Below are positions 1-8,667 of a stretch of DNA of 64,000 nt, piece by piece. This stretch comes from Acidobacteriota bacterium (GTDB lineage Bacteria > Acidobacteriota > UBA6911). Within the stretch, counting starts at the first letter, position 1, and each line of letters opens with the position of its first letter. The stretch lies in the NCBI GenBank assembly GCA_016929335.1, contig JAFGIY010000193.1, forward strand, positions 24,212 to 88,211, given 5' to 3'. The notes beneath the pieces were generated by a model. It was not told the origin of the DNA. It worked only from the letters and a program-made list of their open reading frames with translations, and did not search any database. A program made the translations under genes and the position numbers.

Positions 1-912
1 ATAGGCCTCATTCTGATGATGTATCCTCCTCTTGCCAAGGTACGCTATGAGGAGATGGGGCCGGTATTCCGGAATGCAAAGGTTCTGGGACTCTCCCTGG
101 TGCAAAACTGGGTTGTCGGGCCAATTCTGATGTTTGTTCTTGCCGTGCTATTCCTTCGCGACAAGCCGGAATACATGGTCGGATTGATTATGATCGGGCT
201 GGCGCGCTGTATTGCGATGGTCATTGTATGGAATGATCTGGCAAAAGGAGATACGGAGTACTGCGCGGGCCTGGTAGCCTTCAATTCGATCTTCCAGGTA
301 TTTCTGTATTCCGTTTACGCCTATGTCTTCATCACGGTTCTTCCGACCTGGTTTGGCTTAAAGGGCGTCGCGGTAGATATAACGATCGGCGAGATTGGCA
401 AGAGCGTTTTTATTTATCTTGGGATTCCGTTCATTGCGGGTATGATCACGCGATTTGCTCTTATCAAGGCAAAAAATAAACAATGGTACCACGACAAATT
501 TATCCCGAAGATCAGCCCGATTACACTCATCGCGCTTTTATTTACGATCGTGATGATGTTCTCGCTCAAAGGCGAAACTATCGTGCAGCTGCCATTCGAT
601 GTCGTTCGTATCGCAATCCCGCTGCTCATCTACTTTGTGCTCATGTTTTTTATTTCATTCTTCATGAGCAAAAAGGTGGGAGCCGTTTATGGCCAGTCGG
701 CGACGCTGTCCTTCACGGCCGCTTCCAACAACTTTGAGCTGGCGATTGCGGTTGCAGTCGCCACTTTCGGAATCCAGCACGGCGCCGCCTTTGCCGCCGT
801 TATTGGTCCTCTCGTCGAGGTGCCTGTACTGATCGGCCTGGTCAATGTTTCGCTATGGCTCGGGCGCAAGTATTTTGCGAATGTTTCAGGCGTCTCTGTC
901 AGCAGGTGCTGA
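1..912 (+). CDS. acr3: ACR3-family arsenite efflux permease (5' end outside window)
   Basis: Inner-membrane carrier that extrudes arsenite, normally driven by the proton gradient. The frame is open from base 1, before the track's ATG at 16, so the start lies upstream. The 303 residues seen are almost all hydrophobic segments, and the family is usually 350-400 residues long. Near residue 66 of the track ORF the [12 protein letters not shown] motif carries the cysteine essential in ACR3 proteins. Near the C terminus [10 protein letters not shown] carries the conserved membrane glutamate. arsC follows after 59 bases, giving the common acr3-arsC pair. Any ArsR repressor would be outside the window. 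Identification is secure at family level. Confidence 0.93.
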   Translation: MGLILMMYPPLAKVRYEEMGPVFRNAKVLGLSLVQNWVVGPILMFVLAVLFLRDKPEYMVGLIMIGLARCIAMVIVWNDLAKGDTEYCAGLVAFNSIFQVFLYSVYAYVFITVLPTWFGLKGVAVDITIGEIGKSVFIYLGIPFIAGMITRFALIKAKNKQWYHDKFIPKISPITLIALLFTIVMMFSLKGETIVQLPFDVVRIAIPLLIYFVLMFFISFFMSKKVGAVYGQSATLSFTAASNNFELAIAVAVATFGIQHGAAFAAVIGPLVEVPVLIGLVNVSLWLGRKYFANVSGVSVSRC

Positions 913-971
913 TGGTCCCGAAAAAAACCTTTTGCAAGCCGGGCAGGAGCGCATCGGATGGAGGATTTTCA

Positions 972-1382
972 ATGCGAAAGGGCATCCTCTTTTTATGCGT
1001 AGCGAATTCAGCGCGCAGTCAGATGGCGGAAGGAATCACTCGGTCGCTCGCGCCGGCGGAGATAAAAATCTGGTCGGCCGGTTCTCGCCCCACAAGTGTG
1101 CGTTTTGAGGCCGTCGCCGCGCTTAAGGAGATCGGGATTGATATTTCGGGTTATCGTTCAAAATCGGTGGCCGAGATTCCTGCATCCGAAGTCGATACGG
1201 TAATCACGCTTTGTGGGGAAGAAGAGTGTCCGGTTTTTCTTGGCCAGGCGGTACGGTTGCATTGGGGACTGCCGGATCCTGCCGCCGTTGCTGGCTCTCA
1301 AGAAGAGACGCTGTCGGCATTCAGAAAAGTGCGCGATGAGCTGTATCATCGCATCACCGCTTTCCTCGAGGAGAATCGCTGA
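972..1382 (+). CDS. arsC: Arsenate reductase, low-molecular-weight phosphatase fold
   Basis: Cytoplasmic enzyme that reduces arsenate to arsenite, which ACR3 then exports. The track ORF begins at 855, but the real start is the ATG at 972 (residue 40), preceded by GGATGGAG and followed at once by the phosphatase core. That gives 136 residues. The catalytic loop CVANSAR (C9-x5-R15) is intact. The two further cysteines of the thioredoxin-coupled mechanism are C81 and C86 in LCGEEECP, and the WGLPDPA segment carries the general-acid aspartate. The C-x4-C spacing is shorter than in the Staphylococcus plasmid enzyme. I believe it is common in acr3-linked versions. Probably co-transcribed with acr3. 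Confidence 0.93.
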   Translation: MRKGILFLCVANSARSQMAEGITRSLAPAEIKIWSAGSRPTSVRFEAVAALKEIGIDISGYRSKSVAEIPASEVDTVITLCGEEECPVFLGQAVRLHWGLPDPAAVAGSQEETLSAFRKVRDELYHRITAFLEENR

Positions 1383-1450
1383 TAAAGGAATGGAAGAAAT
1401 CCGCCCGGTTGGTCTGCATATTTCTGGTTGCCTATTATAATTGAGAATAT

Positions 1451-2392
1451 TCAGCCGGAAAACGAACCGCCAAAGAACTGTTTGATATAGGATGCGGCAA
1501 GAAACAAAAGCATCAATCCCAACATCATTTTGATCAGCTTCTGCGGCATGTATTTCTGAAGGCGGGCTCCGCAATACATCCCCACCATGCCGCCCAGGCC
1601 GAAAAGAATTCCAAGCAGCCAGTCGGGAGAGGTGGGGATGCCTGGTTTCAGCGGCACGAAGGTGTAAAAGAGGACGCCGGCGATTGAGGTCAGAAAAGTT
1701 CCGAAGAGCGCTGCGCCGGCAATCATGTAAACCGGAAGGCCCAGGAAAGCCACGCAGAAGGGCGCGATTATCGAGCCTCCTCCAATTCCGTATGCGCCTC
1801 CGATGATGCCCACAAGAAATGCCATAGCCAGCATTTTGGGAGTGGCGAAGGGAAAGCTGTTCCCGCAGAATTCATATTCTGTTTTTTTTGCCGAAAAGGA
1901 GATGGTTCGGATATTGACGGGGATGCCAATCATCTGATTTATGTTTGGAACTCCGTTTAACCCATTGTTACGACCATTTTTGGCCTTTGTCATGGCATCC
2001 AGCGCAAGGCGCACTCCCACATATAAAAGAACGCAGGCGACAAACAATCGGAATGATCGAGGATCCGGGAGATAGAAAACACGCAAATAGTAGCCCAGGA
2101 ATATCCCCGGCAGAGTGGATAAAGCCAGGAGCCAGGCAAGATGCCAAGCCATCCGTCCTTCACGGATGTAGCGATAGACGCCGCTCGGAATGGCCACAAT
2201 GTTATAGACAAAATTGGTGGCGCTGACGGATGGAGTAACGAAATGCAGATAACTGATCTGAAATGGCAACAGGAGAAAGGCTCCGGAAACTCCTCCCATC
2301 GAGGCAAAGAAGGAAACTACAAAAGCAACGAGAGGTGGAAGGAAAACCCAGGTGGTCACACCTGATACCGGAAAGCTCATTTGCAGATCCAT
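1451..2392 (-). CDS. TauE/SafE-family membrane anion exporter
   Basis: Predicted inner-membrane protein of 313 residues with about eight hydrophobic segments. It has the two internally related glycine-rich halves of the TauE/SafE family: GGVSGAFLLLPF near residue 35 and GIIGGAYGIGGGSIIAPF near residue 195. Family members export or import sulfite, sulfoacetate, taurine-derived or other organosulfur anions. Substrate cannot be read from sequence. A hydrophilic insertion of roughly 50 residues (about 130-180) separates the halves. The start has AGAGGAAATAA before the ATG. It converges on arsC with 68 bases between, and yqeB lies upstream on the same strand. Confidence 0.85.
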   Translation of the reverse strand: MDLQMSFPVSGVTTWVFLPPLVAFVVSFFASMGGVSGAFLLLPFQISYLHFVTPSVSATNFVYNIVAIPSGVYRYIREGRMAWHLAWLLALSTLPGIFLGYYLRVFYLPDPRSFRLFVACVLLYVGVRLALDAMTKAKNGRNNGLNGVPNINQMIGIPVNIRTISFSAKKTEYEFCGNSFPFATPKMLAMAFLVGIIGGAYGIGGGSIIAPFCVAFLGLPVYMIAGAALFGTFLTSIAGVLFYTFVPLKPGIPTSPDWLLGILFGLGGMVGMYCGARLQKYMPQKLIKMMLGLMLLFLAASYIKQFFGGSFSG

Positions 2393-2453
2393 TTATTTCC
2401 TCTTGAATTCATCCCCGTTCAGTTTTTCCGCGGGAGGCTCAAGCTAAACTGCT

Positions 2454-3248
2454 TTATAGAGGGCTCTTTTGCCTGATTGCCTCCAGTACTCCAAGTGCAA
2501 TTCGCCTCGGCCGCTCTGCGATGCCAGTAATCTTCGATGGTTCGCCGCGAGGATCCACTTCGATGACTTTGGCTTTTAGTGCCACCGGCACTCCGTCGTG
2601 CGTAAGCCCGCGAATTATTCCACTGATTGGGGCATGCAAACTGGAGTCTCCAATTTTGGCAACCTTCTGTCCCGCTGTTACCCTATCGCCGATCCGGCAT
2701 GTCGTCTGAAATACGCCGGCGACTGGCGCATAAACATAGCGATCCCGGGCGTGGCCTGCTATTTTCTGCGGTTCACCTTCTAATGGCCGGGTTGCTCCCT
2801 GCCATAGAACCTTTCCCATCGCCTCATTCCATCCGGTTTCCACGGCAGCATGCACTGTTTCTCCGGCAATAAAATTGGGTCCCAGCCCCACGGTGAATGG
2901 CGCCAGAGCAATCTGTATCTCGGGCTGTTCATGCTTTTTCATCCTGGCATCCACTAATACATCAGGCCTAAAAGAAGAAATCAGAATTGCTAAATCGATC
3001 GAAGTTATCGGTATCAAATCATGCAACGCCAGGTGTGCAGTGATTTCGGAGAGATTGATCATATGCTTGCCGTTCACTCCCTCCAGCACGGCAACGCCAT
3101 CGAATATCGCATCGCAAAATGCCATTTTGCGTCGAGTTGCTGTCGGTTGCGGGGAATCATGAATGAAAACCGCATATCCGGCTCCAAACAGCGTATGCGC
3201 AACGGCAGACCCGACGTCACCGCTTCCACGCACAAGAATTGCTTTCAT
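2454..3248 (-). CDS. yqeB: YqeB/EF2563-type selenium-dependent molybdenum hydroxylase accessory protein
   Basis: 264 residues. The N terminus has a nucleotide-binding glycine motif (RGSGDVGSAVAHTL). The C-terminal third has a biotinyl/lipoyl-like hammerhead (APVAGVFQT...GDRVTAGQKVAKIG...APISGIIRGL). This is the architecture of the EF2563 family, which co-occurs with selD and DUF3343 in genomes that use a selenium-dependent molybdenum hydroxylase. Its biochemical role is unproven; it is thought to mature the labile Se-Mo cofactor. The window also holds a selD operon at 44-48 kb, which fits, although no molybdenum hydroxylase subunit is present. Overlap with TauE is absent, but both are on the minus strand and could be co-transcribed. 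Confidence 0.8.
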   Translation of the reverse strand: MKAILVRGSGDVGSAVAHTLFGAGYAVFIHDSPQPTATRRKMAFCDAIFDGVAVLEGVNGKHMINLSEITAHLALHDLIPITSIDLAILISSFRPDVLVDARMKKHEQPEIQIALAPFTVGLGPNFIAGETVHAAVETGWNEAMGKVLWQGATRPLEGEPQKIAGHARDRYVYAPVAGVFQTTCRIGDRVTAGQKVAKIGDSSLHAPISGIIRGLTHDGVPVALKAKVIEVDPRGEPSKITGIAERPRRIALGVLEAIRQKSPL

Positions 3249-3275
3249 TGGGCAACCTCAGAAGTCGTCAATTCA

Positions 3276-3599
3276 CTAATCATGGGGCATCCAAAATAGT
3301 GAGCTTTCCGGGAGTCCGACTGTAACTCCGGTCTGACCGTTCGCCAGGCCAAAAGCTTCAACCGTTCGCTGAGCTGCATGGAGCTCAAGCACAAGCGGCG
3401 ACGATTCATGATGAAATTGGATGAGTCATCTTCCTCTGAAATCAAGAAGCCGAATCTGCCCGGTCAACAGGTGCTCATCAGGCTTGGGCGGATGAGCCGC
3501 ATCGCACAGCACCGGCAGCTTCAAAAACCAGCAAAGCCAAACAGTCAGCCCGCCGTATAGAGCCAGTACCAGGAGAGACGCAATTATTGTTGAATTCAT
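3276..3599 (-). CDS. Small membrane protein with TOBE/Mop-like tail, interrupted by in-frame UGA
   Basis: Not usable from the ORF track. An ATG at 3599 with AGGATTCAAT before it opens a 57-residue frame: one membrane segment (residues about 4-30), then a short hydrophilic stretch ending FRGR. TGA follows at 3428-3426. The same frame stays open for 49 more codons to a TAG at 3276. Across the UGA the translation reads like one TOBE/Mop domain (TGQIRLLDF before, AFGLANGQTGVTVGLPESS after), the oxyanion-binding domain of molybdate/tungstate proteins. It lies 44 bases downstream of the receptor gene, so it looks like the last gene of that operon. Possible readings: recent nonsense mutation, two small genes, or Sec. 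I see no GGU-loop hairpin after the UGA, so Sec is the least likely. Confidence 0.45.
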
Positions 3600-3642
3600 A
3601 TTGAATCCTGTGAAATCAAGCCGGTTCCCAATTCAGCGGAGC

Positions 3643-5991
3643 TTAAAAGTGATAGTGCACACTGAAATGCCAGTTGCGGCCGGGTTCAGGAAACCCCTCC
3701 TGATAATAATAGTTACGGTCAAAGAGGTTATTAATGCCGGTCTGAAGGCGCGATCCTTTCCACAGAGGAACAATCAATCCAAGGTCTGCGGTGGCAAATT
3801 TTGAAGCGGGAACGATTGCGCCTGAATCGTTCACTGTTATGGTGCCGCTTTCATAGCGCACGGCTGCTAAAAGATGAATTTCTCTCGGCAGATCAAGATT
3901 GGCAATGCCGACGATCTTATGTTTCGGCGCGCGCACCGGGTGCACGCCCAGCATATTTGGGGGGCCGGAAATGGTCCAGTTTAGATAACTGTAATTGGCA
4001 TTCACGGCCAGCCGGGAAACGGGATTGCTGCGGACCGCAAGCTCCACCCCCTGGTGCATTTCTTTCCCTATGTTCACCGCCTTCTGGCACATGCCGGCTG
4101 CCATAGACGGGCATTGGTTTTCAAATTCGGCCGGCACGATGGCATTTTGGATGGCATCATAAACGTCATTGCGAAATATATCTGCCTGCAGAACCGTGCT
4201 TCGTACAAACGCGTGTGAATATCCCAGACTCCAATTTCTCGTGTGCTCAGGTTGAAGCGCAGGATTGGGGATTGCCCTGCCGTACCGGTAGGAATACCGG
4301 TCTTTAAGCGTCGGGAAATGGCTTTTCTGCGTGAAAGCAAAAAACAGAGACCCCTTTTCCGACACCGAATAGGAAAGCGAGGCGAGAGGATTGTAAGCCC
4401 AGACCCGATTCAAACAGTCGGAATCCTGACAGTCGAAGGACCCGACTGAATAGGTTGTTACGGCATTTTTCCCGCTTCCCGTCACGGTTGTTTTGAGATC
4501 CTGAGCATCGATGGCATCCAGCTGGTCCGCGCTGAATCCCACGGTACCTCTCATCCTGGATGTAATAGTGATGACATCCTGAATCCCTACGGAAATTAAT
4601 CTGTCGTGATGCTTTCTCCAGGGTTGGACGAGCTCCGAGCTCCCCGTATAGGAAACAGCGCTTTCCTTGTGAATGTCGTCTTTCAGAAAGAATGATATCC
4701 CCAGTGAGTGACGGGAAAATCTCCGCATCGAATACTCCGCGGAAGTCCCGATCGAATGGTCATCGATCGGGGCAAGGCTGGAAATGCTGGAATAGGTTGC
4801 GTTGGTAAACCCGGTCATGTTGTTGCGATAGCGATCGTAAAAAGCGCGGAACTTGAAGGAATCCGCATCTCCCAGCGCGGTATTGGAATTGAGATAGTAC
4901 ATTTCCCGGTTCCAATAAGGCCACCGCCAGAATTTTGGCTTGTTGTTCTGCGTATCGATTCCAGAATAGGGTGGAACTCCGTAATCGGACTTTTGATTGA
5001 TATAGGACAATACGTATTGGTTTTGCTTTCTCGGTGTCCATGCCAGTCTTCCGTTATATCTGGCATCCCGGCGGTCCGAATTGATGCGGTCAGATTCCGG
5101 CTGCATTGAGGTCGGCACAAACTTGCCCGAGATGGGGAAATGATCGGTCTGCAGCCAGTCGAGGCCACCCTGGATATAAAAGTCGCGCCACGCAGAACCA
5201 AGATGCAGCCATGATTCCAGCATATTTCCAGAGCCGGTGCCGATAGCCGCTTCCGCGTGCAATTTTTTTTCAGGTCGGCGTGTGACCAGGTTGACGGCTC
5301 CTCCCAAACCGTTGGGTCCCAGCAAGGGGGATGAATAGCCTTTGGCAACCTCGATTTCACTGATATCGCTGGTAAGAAAGCGGCTGATATCGACAAAGCC
5401 GTCATAGGGAACATATAGCGGGATGCCGTCCAGATAGAAGCCCACCTGGCGTGTGTCAAAACCGCGGATCATGATGCCCGACCGGCCGCTGGAAGAATTG
5501 TGATCTACTCCGATGCCGGGAAGATAGGGGATGGATTGTGCGATATCAACCATATGCAGGTTCCTGATTTCCGAATGGCTGATGCCGGATACCACCGGAG
5601 ATAGCGGCGAAGTCTCTGCCGTAACACTGATTTCCAGCGCGCCTATTTCAAAACGACGGCCAGGGTTCTGCTTGAGCATCCATCGAACCGTATCTTTCAA
5701 GGCTGAAATCAAATCCCGTGTTTGTCCGGCGCTCCACGGCTGTGGTGGCACTGAAGGTAAAGAGACACTGGCTCCGGGATAGAGCTTCTGCCAGAACTCA
5801 ATCCTTGAAAGGATCTGGGCAACTCCGGCGCGCTGCTCTTCAAGGCCGACCGTGGGAGTGGCGAGATATTCAAGATCATCAAGCAATGTCTGGAGCTGTT
5901 TTGTTTGGGCTTGGGGAAATAGCAGGCATGTCGAGAAGGCCAGTAAATAGAAGCCTATAAGTAAATATCGAAGAATCGAGTTGGGATGCAT
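3643..5991 (-). CDS. TonB-dependent outer-membrane receptor (candidate tungstate/molybdate receptor)
   Basis: 782 residues from the ATG at 5991, which has GAGG at the right distance; the track's start at 6006 is 15 bases upstream. There is a signal peptide, then an unusual mostly helical extension of about 100 residues. A TonB-box-like stretch (EISVTAE) follows, then the plug (GIMIRGFDTRQVGFYLDGIPLY, LGPNGLGGAVNLVTRRP shown in part) and a barrel ending in an aromatic residue (HYHF). Family members import scarce ligands through the outer membrane using TonB-ExbB-ExbD energy. The start is about 30 bases after the stop of the TupA-like gene, so the two are one transcript. This suggests the cargo is the oxyanion that protein binds, or a chelate of it. 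The cargo is inferred. Confidence 0.88.
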   Translation of the reverse strand: MHPNSILRYLLIGFYLLAFSTCLLFPQAQTKQLQTLLDDLEYLATPTVGLEEQRAGVAQILSRIEFWQKLYPGASVSLPSVPPQPWSAGQTRDLISALKDTVRWMLKQNPGRRFEIGALEISVTAETSPLSPVVSGISHSEIRNLHMVDIAQSIPYLPGIGVDHNSSSGRSGIMIRGFDTRQVGFYLDGIPLYVPYDGFVDISRFLTSDISEIEVAKGYSSPLLGPNGLGGAVNLVTRRPEKKLHAEAAIGTGSGNMLESWLHLGSAWRDFYIQGGLDWLQTDHFPISGKFVPTSMQPESDRINSDRRDARYNGRLAWTPRKQNQYVLSYINQKSDYGVPPYSGIDTQNNKPKFWRWPYWNREMYYLNSNTALGDADSFKFRAFYDRYRNNMTGFTNATYSSISSLAPIDDHSIGTSAEYSMRRFSRHSLGISFFLKDDIHKESAVSYTGSSELVQPWRKHHDRLISVGIQDVITITSRMRGTVGFSADQLDAIDAQDLKTTVTGSGKNAVTTYSVGSFDCQDSDCLNRVWAYNPLASLSYSVSEKGSLFFAFTQKSHFPTLKDRYSYRYGRAIPNPALQPEHTRNWSLGYSHAFVRSTVLQADIFRNDVYDAIQNAIVPAEFENQCPSMAAGMCQKAVNIGKEMHQGVELAVRSNPVSRLAVNANYSYLNWTISGPPNMLGVHPVRAPKHKIVGIANLDLPREIHLLAAVRYESGTITVNDSGAIVPASKFATADLGLIVPLWKGSRLQTGINNLFDRNYYYQEGFPEPGRNWHFSVHYHF

Positions 5992-6022
5992 GGAGCGATG
6001 CCTCATTCAAATGTAGATGAAT

Positions 6023-6868
6023 TTAATGCGATGCACGAATGGGAATAAAAATCGGGACGCCGTCTCCGATGCCTCCGTCATAGGCGGCAAGGAATTTTTG
6101 AATCTTGTCGGATAGCAGGAAATCGGCCAACTTGCTTGCGCCATCAATATTGGCGTCTGGAAATCTATCCGGATTGGCAACCATAACCATGTAGGGTCGT
6201 CTCATGACGGGATCGCCCTGAACCATGATCTTCACTCCCGGATCCGGTTCCATCTTTTTAAATAAAATGGGCATTCTACCGACAATCATGTATGCATTTT
6301 TGCCGGCCACGTAATGCAGGATTGCGTTTGTATCGGCATTTTCATATTTAAGCACCCAAGGCCCAACCATTCGGGTTCCGGCATTGGCGAAAAGCGTATG
6401 CGCGGTTTCTCTTGGACCGTTGGATTGGAAGTCGAGCCAGTTCGCTTTCGCTTCGGCGATTTTGCGGACAGCAGCGGCACCGTCCTTCATGCCCGATATG
6501 CCTGCGGGATCGCCGACAGGACCGACAATGACCAGATCATTTTTCGCCCAGGGACGCAGATCGCGAGCCCATCCGTCGGCAACCAGGTTGCTCGTCGCAT
6601 CGCTGGAATGCATTGTGAGGAAATCCACCTTGCCTTCCTTCATGGCGCGCGCAAGGACCGGTTTCTCGCCGGTTACCACTACTTCAACCTTAATGCCGCT
6701 TTCCGCTTCAAATCTTTTCTGTATTTCACCCCAAAGGGGCGTCATTGTCATGCCCCCGATAACGGCAACCCGCACCGGCTTTGATTCCGATGTACCGGCT
6801 TTTGCTTCATTGGACAGGACGAAAAGAAATACTGCGGCAACACTTGCAATTATTGTCCGATTACGCAT
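6023..6868 (-). CDS. TupA-like tungstate/oxyanion-binding periplasmic protein
   Basis: 281 residues with a clear signal peptide ending near SNEAKAG. The mature protein is a two-lobe type II periplasmic binding protein. The segment NDLVIVGPVGDPAGI (about residues 108-122) matches the ligand-cleft signature of tungstate binding proteins (TupA) and relatives. The usual TTTS-type N-terminal motif is replaced by GGMTMTPLW, so ligand preference among tungstate, molybdate and other anions is uncertain. No TupB permease or TupC ATPase is present; instead a TonB receptor follows directly. A regulator with its own binding-protein-like domain lies 94 bases upstream on the same strand. I read the set as a metal-oxyanion acquisition operon serving the AOR enzyme at 10-12 kb. 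Confidence 0.75.
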   Translation of the reverse strand: MRNRTIIASVAAVFLFVLSNEAKAGTSESKPVRVAVIGGMTMTPLWGEIQKRFEAESGIKVEVVVTGEKPVLARAMKEGKVDFLTMHSSDATSNLVADGWARDLRPWAKNDLVIVGPVGDPAGISGMKDGAAAVRKIAEAKANWLDFQSNGPRETAHTLFANAGTRMVGPWVLKYENADTNAILHYVAGKNAYMIVGRMPILFKKMEPDPGVKIMVQGDPVMRRPYMVMVANPDRFPDANIDGASKLADFLLSDKIQKFLAAYDGGIGDGVPIFIPIRASH

Positions 6869-6962
6869 GCATAGCCTTTCAGATATGGAATAGAATACTT
6901 ATAGCTTCTTGCTGATGCTCTAACGCAGGCCCTGACAAGCAGAAGGACTGACACAATACATT

Positions 6963-8033
6963 TCATACAGCTTGCACTCTTATGATCTCACCGGTCTCGC
7001 TCGCATCATAGCCGGGAAGTTCACTAATCAACCGACGATGTGACCGGCTTTGCAGCAATCGGATCAACGCTAATATTCGCGGATCATGTGCCTGCGTTTC
7101 GGAGTAGCAGATGTCTGCCATCTCTGTCCGCACGGGAACAAAATGCAATCCGGCGTTCTCCGCTGTCAGCTGCACACAGACACCAGCAGAAGCCCAGCCC
7201 GCCCGTACCGCTTCTGCCACTGCGCTGTGACCATGGGCAGGCTTGCCGGAAGCCGTCTGACCGCCAAGCAATTCATCAAGGCATTCCCTTGCAGCGGAAC
7301 CCTGCTCGCGGAGGGCCCACCGCCGGCACTGCCGCACGATGGTCGACGGAGTATGCGAGCGATCCCTTGCCGGTATTGCCAAACCTTCCTGCCATTTTGC
7401 AGCACGAAGCAGGCGATAATTGCCGCCAAGCCGTTTCCGGACTGTTTCGAGATTTCTGTCGGGCTGTTTAGAAGTTGAGCGATGCAATCCTGCCAGGTGT
7501 ACCAAGCCTCGTTTCAGCAATTCAATAGCTGCACCGCCGCCACGCTCAATCACAAGCAGACGAAATCCGGTATCTCTTTCGTATTCCGTGGCGAGAAGAC
7601 CCGCTGCCGGATCGCAGCAAGCCAGGACCAGCGTTTCCTCCGCCATCGCCACGCTCGAATCATGCGCAGTGCCTCTTTGCCAGACACCGTCGTGTGGAGT
7701 GTCATTCATTGAAAGGTTTTCCACAGGATATAGCCAACGCCGGCCGCCAACCTCAGCTTCCCAATATCGGCATGGATCGCCATGCGGCGACCATGCCCAA
7801 TTGGGGTTGTCGGCGACGGATTTCGTCGAGCCTGTGCCGAAAAGCTCTTCCACGGTGCAATTTAATGCATGGGCCAGTGCTATGGCCGTTGTTACGGAAG
7901 GAGTAAGCCTTTCGCCTTCAATTGCACTGATCGTCGTTCTGGGAATCCCGGCGCGGAGTGCCAATTCCGCTTGAGACCAGCCGCATGCAATACGACGCCT
8001 CGCTACTGAAGCCATCCTTTTTGAGTCTGACAT
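6963..8033 (-). CDS. XRE helix-turn-helix regulator with substrate-binding-protein-like sensor domain
   Basis: 356 residues. The N terminus (about 8-65) is an XRE/Cro helix-turn-helix (GWSQAELALRAGIPRTTISAIE). The rest resembles the PBP-like domain found in one-component regulators of molybdate/tungstate genes, with AEAVRAGWASAGVCVQL as the recognisable core. Such proteins sense the oxyanion and switch uptake genes. It is first in the minus-strand series regulator, TupA-like, TonB receptor, small TOBE-like ORF, so it very probably controls them. Its promoter carries a 7-bp direct repeat suited to self-regulation (see 8041-8072). The start at 8033 has a poorly spaced AGGATT; an in-frame ATG at 8015 is possible. 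Confidence 0.78.
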   Translation of the reverse strand: MSDSKRMASVARRRIACGWSQAELALRAGIPRTTISAIEGERLTPSVTTAIALAHALNCTVEELFGTGSTKSVADNPNWAWSPHGDPCRYWEAEVGGRRWLYPVENLSMNDTPHDGVWQRGTAHDSSVAMAEETLVLACCDPAAGLLATEYERDTGFRLLVIERGGGAAIELLKRGLVHLAGLHRSTSKQPDRNLETVRKRLGGNYRLLRAAKWQEGLAIPARDRSHTPSTIVRQCRRWALREQGSAARECLDELLGGQTASGKPAHGHSAVAEAVRAGWASAGVCVQLTAENAGLHFVPVRTEMADICYSETQAHDPRILALIRLLQSRSHRRLISELPGYDASETGEIIRVQAV

Positions 8034-8040
8034 AATCCTG

Positions 8041-8072
8041 TCATACTATGGCATCATACTGGCATATGTCAA
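8041..8072 (-). promoter_or_regulatory. Sigma70-type promoter with direct-repeat operator for the XRE regulator
   Basis: Read on the minus strand there is TTGACA at 8072-8067, an 18-base spacer and TAGTAT at 8048-8043, ten bases before the XRE start at 8033. The heptamer AGTATGA occurs twice at a 13-base period (plus-strand TCATACT at 8041 and 8054), covering the -10 and the spacer. That placement suits autorepression by the XRE protein. Inferred from sequence only. Confidence 0.45.
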
Positions 8073-8321
8073 TCGTCTCATCGATTGCAGGCGCCATTCG
8101 GCCAATTTGGTCCTCAAATTCCTTTCAGTACAGTTCTAACTGCAAATGAAATCAAAATTAGGTCCATTATTGACAAATAGATGACAGTGGCGTCTTCCTC
8201 GGTTCCATGTTTGAAGAAGCATCTTCCGGTATCAGCACCTGGTAATAATTGCCCCGATCTTTTCCACCGAGCCCGGATCCAAGCCTTTTTAGCAATCCCC
8301 GCGATTCTTAAGCAACTCAAT

Positions 8322-8594
8322 GGCTCCAGAATAATTCGCATTAGGGGAGGACACGACCGAAGGCCGAAGCAAATGCTTGAAGCAGGGTTCGTAGAGGTTC
8401 ATGAAAGGCTTGAATGGAACGGATGGCTTCTTCAGCATAGACCGATGAAAACGAGCCGAAAGCTTCTCTGCGGGCATATTCATGAGAAATGGCTGCGGCT
8501 TGGTAACATCATCAATGTGGGCGTGGATGTGTGGGATTTCACTCCGCAAACGATTGAAGAATTGGTCAAAGCAGAGGAGTCGCCACGAGAATAG
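8322..8594 (+). pseudogene. Remnant of a calcineurin-like metallophosphoesterase (C-terminal part)
   Basis: The last 90 residues of the plus-strand ORF read like the end of a small metallophosphoesterase: GGHDRRP in place of the GNHD motif, LLQHRPMKTS, then the metal-binding LLCGHIHEKWLRLGN and INVGVDVWDFTP. The N-terminal half with the first metal ligands is missing. The in-frame sequence upstream (8181-8321) does not resemble the family, and the GNHD asparagine is lost. I read it as a decayed gene between the uptake operon and the rSAM gene. Confidence 0.6.
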
Positions 8595-8667
8595 GAGTGC
8601 CCTTATTGCGGATCAATGCTGCAAAGGCTGGAGAGGAATGTCGAACGCCAGGATCGATCACATATTC

